A stretch of DNA of 7,271 nucleotides from Pseudofrankia asymbiotica (GTDB lineage: Bacteria; Actinomycetota; Actinomycetes; Frankiales; Frankiaceae). Under the pieces are notes generated by a model. It searched no databases. It was not told the origin of the DNA and saw only the letters and a list, made by a program, of their open reading frames with translations. Location: NCBI RefSeq assembly GCF_001983105.1, contig NZ_MOMC01000004.1, positions 41,081 to 48,351 on the forward strand. The letters run 5' to 3'. Shown here piece after piece: positions 1 to 5,175 of the stretch (positions are counted from its first letter, which is position 1; each line of letters opens with the position of its first letter). The translations under genes and the position numbers were made by a program.

Positions 1-1188
1 CTCGGCTGGCGGGTGGACGCCGTTCCCGCCCCGCTCGACCCGCTGTTCCCGGAGTGGGGCACCGCCGCGCACCACGACGTGACGCTCACCGGGACGGTCA
101 GGCTGGCCGACGCGCTCACCCAGCTCTACGTCCTGCTGCCGGTCCTCGACGACGGCAAGCACTACTACGTCGGCCGCGACGAGATCGACAAGCTGGTGCG
201 CGAGGGCGCCGCCTGGCTGCCGGGCCATCCGGAGCGCCACCTCATCGCCCGCCGCTACCTCGCCCACCGGGCCGGCCTCGCCTCGGCCGCGCTGTCCCGC
301 CTCGGCGGCGTCGAGGACATCCCCGACGAGAGCGTCTCCACCGGCTTCGAACCGGACCTGCTCGCCTCCGAGACCGAGGCGGAGGCGGAGGCGCAGCCGG
401 AGGCGCAGGCGCAGGCGCAGGCCCAGCCGGATGCCGAGAACGAGGTGGGGGCCGCGAACGCCGGGGCGACCGGCCCCGAGCCGCCGGCTGAGGCGCGGGA
501 CGAGTCGGCGCGGGAAGGATCCGCGCGGGACGAGCCGCCGGAGTCACCCGACGAGGCGACGGCCCAGCGCCCGCCGTCGCTGGCGACGCTGCGGCGCCGC
601 GCGATCCTCGACGTGCTGCGGGCCGCCGGCGCGCGCAGCGTCGCCGACCTCGGCTGCGGCGACGGGAAGCTCGTCGGGGACCTGCTCGCCGACCCGCGCT
701 TCGCCGAGATCGTGGCGGTCGACGTCTCGCACCGCGCGCTCGAGCTGGCCGCCCGCCGGCTGCGGGCCGACCGGCTGCCCGACCGGGCGCGGGCGCGGCT
801 GCGGTTCGTCGCGTCGTCGCTGACATACCGGGACGCCCGGATCGCGGGCCTCGACGCCGCCGTGCTCAGCGAGGTCGTCGAGCACGTCGACCCGCCACGG
901 CTGCCGGCGCTCGCCGCCGCCGTCCTCGGTGAGGCCCGCCCGCGGCTCGTCGTGATCACCACGCCGAACGTCGAGTACAACGTCCGTTACGAGGGGCTGG
1001 CACCCGGCGCGCCGCGCCACCGCGACCATCGGTTCGAGTGGACGAGGGACGAGTTCGCCGCCTGGGTCAAGGACCTCGCCGCCCACTACCCCTACACCGC
1101 CCGCCTCGGTGGGGTCGGCGCCGCGGACCCGGAACTCGGCGCGCCCACCCAGCTGGCCGTCCTGGAGAGGATCGGTGACGCGCGATGA
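1..1188 (+). CDS. hen1: Bacterial Hen1, 3'-terminal RNA ribose 2'-O-methyltransferase (5'-truncated by window edge)
   Basis: The reading frame is open from base 1, so the gene starts outside the window; the GTG at base 13 is internal. Of the 395 visible residues, the first ~120 belong to the Hen1 N-terminal domain (LYVLLPVLDDGKHYY, residues 42-56). A low-complexity acidic linker rich in Ala, Glu and Gln covers about 121-190. The rest is a SAM-dependent methyltransferase: SAM loop DLGCGDGKL (216-224), acidic strand AVDVS, and the Hen1 metal-binding signature with E291, E294 and H295 (SEVVEHVD) plus a His in RHRDHRFEWTR (H340/H343 region). In characterised bacterial homologues this domain binds a divalent metal and 2'-O-methylates the 3'-terminal ribose of the 5' fragment of a cleaved tRNA. 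The N-terminal domain helps activate the Pnkp ligase. The stop overlaps the pnkp start by 4 bases, so the genes are translationally coupled. Family assignment is firm; natural substrates are inferred from homologues. Confidence 0.94.
   Translation, partial: LGWRVDAVPAPLDPLFPEWGTAAHHDVTLTGTVRLADALTQLYVLLPVLDDGKHYYVGRDEIDKLVREGAAWLPGHPERHLIARRYLAHRAGLASAALSRLGGVEDIPDESVSTGFEPDLLASETEAEAEAQPEAQAQAQAQPDAENEVGAANAGATGPEPPAEARDESAREGSARDEPPESPDEATAQRPPSLATLRRRAILDVLRAAGARSVADLGCGDGKLVGDLLADPRFAEIVAVDVSHRALELAARRLRADRLPDRARARLRFVASSLTYRDARIAGLDAAVLSEVVEHVDPPRLPALAAAVLGEARPRLVVITTPNVEYNVRYEGLAPGAPRHRDHRFEWTRDEFAAWVKDLAAHYPYTARLGGVGAADPELGAPTQLAVLERIGDAR
376..540 (+). repeat. Short in-frame repeats encoding the Hen1 interdomain linker
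   Basis: Two repeat blocks lie inside hen1. Bases ~376-430 alternate GAGGCG- and CAGGCG-type hexamers, giving an Ala-Glu then Ala-Gln dipeptide run. Bases 493-537 are three 15-bp units encoding ARDES, AREGS and ARDEP. Both periods are multiples of three, so the frame is kept. The encoded segment is acidic and almost certainly disordered, tethering the N-terminal domain to the methyltransferase. Repeat slippage probably makes its length variable between strains. Confidence 0.8.
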
Positions 1189-3917
1189 CCGACGCACCGG
1201 CTGAGGCACCAGCTGTGATCGCGATTCCCGAGGTCTGCCTCGTCGTGCTCGTCGGCGCGTCCGGCTCGGGAAAGTCGACGTTCGCCCGCACCCACTTCCT
1301 GCCGACGCAGGTGCTCTCGTCGGACTTCTGCCGCGGGCTGGTCGCGGACGACGAGAACGACCAGTCCGCGACCGGCGACGCCTTCGAGGTGCTGCACTAC
1401 ATCGCCGGGAAGCGGCTCGCCGCGGGCCGGCTCACCGTCGTCGACGCGACGAACGTCCAGCGGCACGCCCGCCAGTCCCTCGTCGAGCTGGCACGCGCGC
1501 ACGACGTGCTGCCGGTGGCGATCGTGCTCGACCCGCCCGAGCGGGTCTGCCTGGAGCGCAACGCCGCCCGCCCCGACCGCGACTTCGGCCCGCACGTGAT
1601 CCGGCGCCAGCGCGCCGACCTGCGCCAGTCGCTGCGCGGCCTTGCCCGGGAGGGCTTCCGCCACGTCCGGGTGCTGCGCTCGGAGGCCGAGGTCGCGGCG
1701 GCGACCATCACCTACACGAAGCTGTTCAGCGACCTGCGGCACGAGACCGGCCCGTTCGACGTGATCGGCGACGTCCATGGCTGCCGCGCCGAGCTCGAGA
1801 CACTGCTCGTCGACCTCGGGTACAAGCTGCGCCACGACGAGGCGGGGCGCCCGGCCGGCGCGCGCCACCCGGCGGGGCGGCGCGCGGTGTTCGTCGGCGA
1901 CCTGGTCGACCGCGGGCCGGACACGCCCGGCGTGCTGCGCCTCGCGATGGGCATGGTCGCCGACGGCACCGCCCTCGTCGTGTGCGGCAACCACGAGAAC
2001 AAGCTGGTCCGCGCGCTGCGCGGGAAGAAGGTGACGGTCTCGCACGGGCTCGCCGAGTCGCTCGCGCAGCTCGACGCCGAGGGCGCCGAGTTCCGCGACC
2101 AGGCCACGGCGTTCTGCGACGGGCTCGTCGCGCACTACGTCCTTGACGGCGGGCGGCTGGTCGTCGCGCACGCCGGGCTCAAGGAGGCCTACCACGGCCG
2201 CGCGTCGGCCCGGGTCCGTTCGTTCGCGCTGTACGGGGACACCACCGGCGAGACCGACGCGTACGGCCTGCCAGTGCGCTACCCGTGGGCGAACGACTAC
2301 CGCGGCACGGCGACGGTCCTCTACGGCCACACTCCCGTGCCCGAGCCGGAATGGGCGAACAACACCCTCTGTCTGGACACCGGCTGCGTCTTCGGCGGCC
2401 GGCTGACCGCGCTGCGTTACCCGGAGCGAGAGCTGGTCTCGGTCCCGGCCGCCCGCGTCTACTTCGAGCCCGCCCGCCCCCTCGCAGAGTCCACGCCGGC
2501 GACGAGCCCGGACGGGCCGGACACAGCCACCCCGACGGTCGCGGACCCGGCGTCGGCCGAGGCGCTGCTGGCCGCGCTGTCACCCGTCACCACCGCCACC
2601 ACCGTCGCCACCGACGTCGACCCGGTCACGAACGACCCGCATCGGCAAGGTGACCTGCTGGACGTCGCCGACGTGCTCGGCCGGCGGGCGGTCGAGACGC
2701 GGCACGGCGGGCGCGTGCAGATCCAGGCGGAGAACGCGCTGGCGGCGCTGGAGGTGATGAGCCGGTTCGCGGTCGACCCGCGCTGGCTGGTCTACCTGCC
2801 TCCGACGATGAGCCCGCCGCCCACGTCCACGCTGCCCGACTACCTGGAGCACCCGGTCGAGGCGTTCGAGACCTACCGATCCGACGGCGTCGACGAGCTG
2901 CTGTGCGAGGAGAAGCACATGGGCTCGCGCGCGGTCGCGGTCGTCTGCCGGGACGCGGGCGTCGCGGCGGCCCGGTTCGGCGCGACCGACGGGACCACCG
3001 GCGCGGTGGTCACCCGCACCGGTCGGCCGTTCTTCTCCCCCGTGCTGGCCGAGGAACTACTCGGCCGGCTGCGGGCCGCCGTGGCGGCGGCCGGGCTGTG
3101 GGACGAGCTGGGCGCCGACTGGCTGGTGCTCGACGCGGAGATCATGCCGTGGAGCGCCAAGGCCAGCGAGCTGCTGTCCCGGCAGTACGCCGCGGCGGGG
3201 GCCGCTGCCCGCGGCGCCCTGCCGGCCGCGGTCTCGACCCTCGCGGCGACCGCCGCCCGCGGGATCGACGTAGCCGGCCTGCTGGCCAAGACCCAGGACC
3301 GGCTCGACAACGCGGCGGCGTTCACGCGCGCCTACCAGCGCTACTGCTGGCCGACCGACGGCCTGGCCGGCGTGCGGATCGCGCCGTTCATGCTGCTCGC
3401 CAGCGGCCCGGCGGCCCGGGCGGCGGCCGGGACGACGTACGCCGACCGGCCGCACGACTGGCATCTGGCGGTCGCCGACCGCCTGGCCGCGGCCGACGGC
3501 GGCCTCGTCGCGACCACCCGGCGGATCCCGGTGCGGGTGAGCGACCCGGCGTCGGTCGCTCTCGCCACCGCCTGGTGGGAGGAGCTGACGGCCGAACAGG
3601 CTGGCGGCGAGGGGATGGTCGTGAAGCCCGCGGCCGGGCTGGCTCGCGGCCGGCGCGGCCTCGTCCAGCCGGGCGTCAAGGTCCGCGGCCGGGAGTACCT
3701 GCGGATCATCTACGGCCCGGACTACCTGCGCCCCGAGCATCTCGATCGCCTGCGCTCCCGCGGCCTCGGCCGCAAGCGCTCGCTGGCGTTCCGTGAGTAC
3801 GCCCTGGGCCTGGAGGCGCTGGAACGCGCCGCCGCCGGCGAGCCCCTCTGGCGCGTCCACGAATGCGTCTTCGCGGTCCTCGCCCTCGAGTCCGAGCCCG
3901 TGGACCCACGGCTCTGA
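1185..3917 (+). CDS. pnkp: Bacterial Pnkp: 5'-kinase / 2',3'-phosphatase / RNA ligase
   Basis: This 910-residue, three-domain RNA end-healing and sealing enzyme is slightly longer than the ~870-residue Clostridium thermocellum Pnkp. Kinase (about 15-175): P-loop GASGSGKST (24-32), D47 and R50 (SSDFCR), VDATN (86-90), and a lid rich in Arg (R129, R132, R140, R141, R143). Phosphatase of the binuclear metallophosphoesterase fold (about 190-430): D196/H198 (GDVHGC), D239 (GDLVDRGPD), N269/H270 (GNHE), H329 (VAHAG), H382 (YGHTP). A Ser/Thr/Pro/Ala-rich linker follows (about 430-480). Ligase/adenylyltransferase (about 490-910): nucleotidyl lysine K577 (EEKHMGSR), E652 (LDAEIMPW), K814 (GEGMVVKP), K832 (GVKVRGREYLRIIYG), then the typical C-terminal helical region. 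The ATG at 1185 overlaps the hen1 stop; GGAGAGG at 1164-1170 is a distant ribosome-binding candidate, and GTG at 1215 is an alternative start nearer the family N-terminus. No domain is broken. No separate Rnl ligase subunit is visible nearby, consistent with the two-gene Pnkp-Hen1 type. Confidence 0.96.
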   Translation: MTDAPAEAPAVIAIPEVCLVVLVGASGSGKSTFARTHFLPTQVLSSDFCRGLVADDENDQSATGDAFEVLHYIAGKRLAAGRLTVVDATNVQRHARQSLVELARAHDVLPVAIVLDPPERVCLERNAARPDRDFGPHVIRRQRADLRQSLRGLAREGFRHVRVLRSEAEVAAATITYTKLFSDLRHETGPFDVIGDVHGCRAELETLLVDLGYKLRHDEAGRPAGARHPAGRRAVFVGDLVDRGPDTPGVLRLAMGMVADGTALVVCGNHENKLVRALRGKKVTVSHGLAESLAQLDAEGAEFRDQATAFCDGLVAHYVLDGGRLVVAHAGLKEAYHGRASARVRSFALYGDTTGETDAYGLPVRYPWANDYRGTATVLYGHTPVPEPEWANNTLCLDTGCVFGGRLTALRYPERELVSVPAARVYFEPARPLAESTPATSPDGPDTATPTVADPASAEALLAALSPVTTATTVATDVDPVTNDPHRQGDLLDVADVLGRRAVETRHGGRVQIQAENALAALEVMSRFAVDPRWLVYLPPTMSPPPTSTLPDYLEHPVEAFETYRSDGVDELLCEEKHMGSRAVAVVCRDAGVAAARFGATDGTTGAVVTRTGRPFFSPVLAEELLGRLRAAVAAAGLWDELGADWLVLDAEIMPWSAKASELLSRQYAAAGAAARGALPAAVSTLAATAARGIDVAGLLAKTQDRLDNAAAFTRAYQRYCWPTDGLAGVRIAPFMLLASGPAARAAAGTTYADRPHDWHLAVADRLAAADGGLVATTRRIPVRVSDPASVALATAWWEELTAEQAGGEGMVVKPAAGLARGRRGLVQPGVKVRGREYLRIIYGPDYLRPEHLDRLRSRGLGRKRSLAFREYALGLEALERAAAGEPLWRVHECVFAVLALESEPVDPRL

Positions 3918-4040
3918 CGCACCCGCCCTACCGCCCAGCCTGCGACGCCCCGCCTCTCACACCCCGCCTGTGACGCCCCAGCTCTGACGCCCCAGCTCTG
4001 ACGCCCGGGCTGTGACGGCCGGGCTGTGACGGCCGTTGCT
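3915..4040. repeat. Imperfect 14-bp tandem array filling the pnkp / aminotransferase convergent gap
   Basis: From the TGA of pnkp the sequence reads as nine consecutive 14-base units starting at 3915, 3929, 3943, 3957, 3971, 3985, 3999, 4013 and 4027. Units 5 and 6 are identical (TGACGCCCCAGCTC). Unit 7 (TGACGCCCGGGCTG) and unit 8 (TGACGGCCGGGCTG) differ by one base. Units 1-4 and 9 are more diverged, so the array is best preserved in its centre. The last unit runs into the TAG stop (complement of 4039-4041) of the minus-strand aminotransferase. The preceding 14 bases (3901-3914, still coding) match unit 5 at 9 of 14 positions and may be a tenth, decayed unit. Because 14 is not a multiple of 3, the repeated TGA closes all three plus-strand frames. 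Function unknown; it may serve as transcription-ending sequence between convergent genes or be a slippage product. Confidence 0.85.
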
Positions 4041-4049
4041 ACAGCGGCT
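4031..4049 (+). terminator. Possible hairpin at the convergent stop codons
   Basis: GGCCGTTG (4031-4038) can pair with CAGCGGCT (4042-4049) around the loop CTA, which is the complement of the aminotransferase TAG stop. Two pairs are G-U wobbles when read as plus-strand RNA and become mismatches in minus-strand RNA, so the fold favours the pnkp transcript. No T-run follows on either side. It could be an actinobacterial U-tract-less terminator, but the evidence is only the inverted repeat and its position. Confidence 0.3.
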
Positions 4050-4845
4050 CGGGGGGGATGGCCTCGTACCGCCGGGCCAGCTCGCGCACGACGGGGTGGT
4101 CCTGAGGCCAGCGGACGTCGTCGATCGCCGCGACCGGACGCACGCCGGTCGCGGCGTTGGTGGCGAACGCCGCGTCCAGCCGGGGCAGGTCGGCGAGGGT
4201 GACGGCGGCCGTCGTCGCGTCCGCTCCGAGCGCCTGGTCGACGAGCCGCATGGTGACGCCCGGCAGGCATTCGGCGCTGGGCCACAGCACGCGGCCCCCG
4301 GTGACGAACCCGAGGTTGGACGTCGCGGCCTCGGACAGGACGCCGGCGGCGTCGGTGAACACCGCGTCGTCGAAGCCGGCGCGCTGGGCGGCCCGCCGCA
4401 GGCGCAGCGCGCCGAACAGCCCGACGTGCTTGACCTCGGGCAGGTCTCGCCGGTAGCACGCCGACCGCAGCCGCAGCCCGGGCGTCGGCGTCACCGCGGT
4501 GGCTCCTGTCTGGGGCGCGGGCGCGGGCCGGGTGGTGACGAGGACGCGCGGCACGGCATCGGCGCCGGGGCGGGCGAGCCGCAGGTCCGGGTCGAACACG
4601 GTGACGCGGACCACGACGGGCGCCGCGGCCCCGGTCACGGCGCGGCGGGCCAGGTACCGGACCCGGTCCGGGTCCAGCTCGGCGTCGAACAGCTGGCGGC
4701 AGTCGCGCACCAGGCGCTCCAGGTGCAGCGACAGCCCCCGCACCCGCCCGTCCGCCACCTCCATCGAGGTGAAGTGCCCGTAGTTGACCAGCGCGAGCGC
4801 CTCGAGCTGGTCGACGCCGACCGCGCGGCCGTCGAGCTCCTTCAT
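4039..4845 (-). CDS. PLP-dependent class IV aminotransferase / aminodeoxychorismate lyase-like protein
   Basis: A 268-residue protein of the D-amino-acid aminotransferase / branched-chain aminotransferase / PabC fold (fold type IV PLP enzymes). Visible hallmarks are the N-terminal NYGHFTSMEV strand region (21-30), HLERL (41-45), the probable PLP-binding lysine K139 in LPEVKHVGLFGALRLRRAAQ, the SEAATSNLGFV segment (171-181) matching the family's SE(A/G)..SN(I/L)..V cofactor-binding strand, LPGVTMRLV (194-202), and a C-terminal AFATNAATGVRPVAAID. The start was set at the ATG at 4845 because the family begins near MKELDGR. The frame stays open to an ATG at 4950, but that extension is Cys-rich, unlike the family, and crosses an inverted-repeat cluster. 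There is no clear ribosome-binding site before 4845 (only GGTGGG directly adjacent), so a leaderless or structured-leader mRNA is possible. Convergent with pnkp, so not part of that operon. Substrate cannot be told from sequence. Confidence 0.88.
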   Translation of the reverse strand: MKELDGRAVGVDQLEALALVNYGHFTSMEVADGRVRGLSLHLERLVRDCRQLFDAELDPDRVRYLARRAVTGAAAPVVVRVTVFDPDLRLARPGADAVPRVLVTTRPAPAPQTGATAVTPTPGLRLRSACYRRDLPEVKHVGLFGALRLRRAAQRAGFDDAVFTDAAGVLSEAATSNLGFVTGGRVLWPSAECLPGVTMRLVDQALGADATTAAVTLADLPRLDAAFATNAATGVRPVAAIDDVRWPQDHPVVRELARRYEAIPPEPL

Positions 4846-4857
4846 GCCCACCAGTGT

Positions 4858-4919
4858 GGCATCCGGCTCTCGCCATGCCGCCACGCCACTACCACGGCGG
4901 CATTGGTGGTAGCACCACC
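4858..4919 (-). promoter_or_regulatory. Chain of overlapping inverted repeats upstream of the aminotransferase start
   Basis: Reading the minus strand towards the gene: GGTGGT (4919-4914) pairs with ACCACC (4910-4905) across a 3-base loop. CTACCAC (4912-4906), overlapping that arm, pairs with GTGGTAG (4895-4889). ATGCCGCC (4903-4896) pairs with GGCGGCAT (4882-4875). GGCAT (4879-4875) can alternatively pair with ATGCC (4862-4858), helped by an inner GCC/GGC. Neighbouring pairings exclude one another, like an attenuator or leader-RNA switch ending 12 bases before the ATG at 4845. Alternatively the first element, containing TGGTNNNACCA, is a GntR/FadR-type operator in DNA. Which applies, if either, is unresolved. 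Confidence 0.45.
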
Positions 4920-5106
4920 CGACGGCACAGGTAAATACGAGTAAAGGCATTCAAGAAAACACGCGGAAGCGCGTTCGACGAAGGGTGTCCGTCGCGGCGA
5001 CAATGTCTCCAAACCACCTCCGGCAGGCTCTTGACCAGGGGATAGTGTCGTTTACACGTCAACTCAGGGGGTGTTCGATGTCCGCTCGACGTCATTCCTG
5101 GATGCA

Positions 5107-5134
5107 TTGCCCGAGGCTCGCATACGAATAACCT
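5107..5134 (+). promoter_or_regulatory. Candidate promoter for the FAD oxidoreductase gene
   Basis: TTGCCC (5107-5112) and TAACCT (5129-5134) with a 16-base spacer fit an actinobacterial housekeeping promoter (TTGNNN / TANNNT) and would give a leader of about 35 bases before the ATG at 5176. A better -35 hexamer, TTGACC at 5031-5036, lies further upstream but has no matching -10 at 16-18 bases. Pattern-based only. Confidence 0.33.
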
Positions 5135-5144
5135 CGTCGAGGTT
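5130..5144. promoter_or_regulatory. Candidate operator: 6-3-6 inverted repeat overlapping the -10 box
   Basis: AACCTC-GTC-GAGGTT is a perfect 6-bp inverted repeat around a 3-base centre. It overlaps the proposed -10 TAACCT and lies 31 bases before the oxidoreductase start codon. Its size suits a dimeric repressor that would block the promoter. No regulator gene is visible in the window, so the binding protein is unknown. It could also be a small leader hairpin. Confidence 0.35.
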
Positions 5145-5175
5145 GAGAGCCGAACAGAACCAAGGATGTGTCACG

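Larger units (their letters stand above)
4846..5175. other. 330-base divergent intergenic region between aminotransferase and oxidoreductase genes
   Basis: This gene-free stretch separates two divergently transcribed genes. GC content visibly falls around 4930-4970 and 5080-5165, as expected for promoter DNA in a high-GC genome. Next to the aminotransferase is a cluster of inverted repeats (4858-4919); next to the oxidoreductase is a promoter/operator candidate (5107-5144). Frames that cross it (for example a 72-codon minus frame ending at 4889) have no recognisable protein character and no codon bias. A TTGAAT hexamer (4954-4949, minus strand) could be a -35 box for the aminotransferase, but no convincing -10 lies at the right distance. 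Confidence 0.7.

Noticed and set aside
1092..2330. Long minus-strand open frame (412 codons) opposite hen1/pnkp
   Set aside because: It is a GC-bias shadow: Arg/Ala/Gly-rich with no domain, while the plus strand encodes convincing Hen1 and Pnkp domains.
3915..4040. CRISPR array
   Set aside because: Units are 14 bp, directly abutting, with no spacers and no cas genes nearby.
4039..4845. Functional link between the aminotransferase and the RNA-repair cassette
   Set aside because: The gene is convergent with pnkp, separately regulated, and from a metabolic family with no known role in RNA repair.
3722..4876. Minus-strand 384-codon frame across the end of pnkp and the aminotransferase
   Set aside because: Extremely Arg/Pro/Ala-rich, overlaps two well-supported genes, and runs in the wrong frame through the aminotransferase.
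4036..4944. Plus-strand 302-codon frame antisense to the aminotransferase
   Set aside because: Mirror frame with Gly/Arg/Gln composition and no recognisable motif; the minus strand carries all class IV aminotransferase signatures.
4846..4950. 35-residue N-terminal extension of the aminotransferase from the ATG at 4950
   Set aside because: Cys-rich and unlike family N-termini, and it would translate through the inverted-repeat cluster; ATG 4845 fits the family start.
5031..5059. TTGACC promoter at 5031 for the oxidoreductase
   Set aside because: A good -35 hexamer, but no TANNNT sequence lies 16-18 bases downstream.
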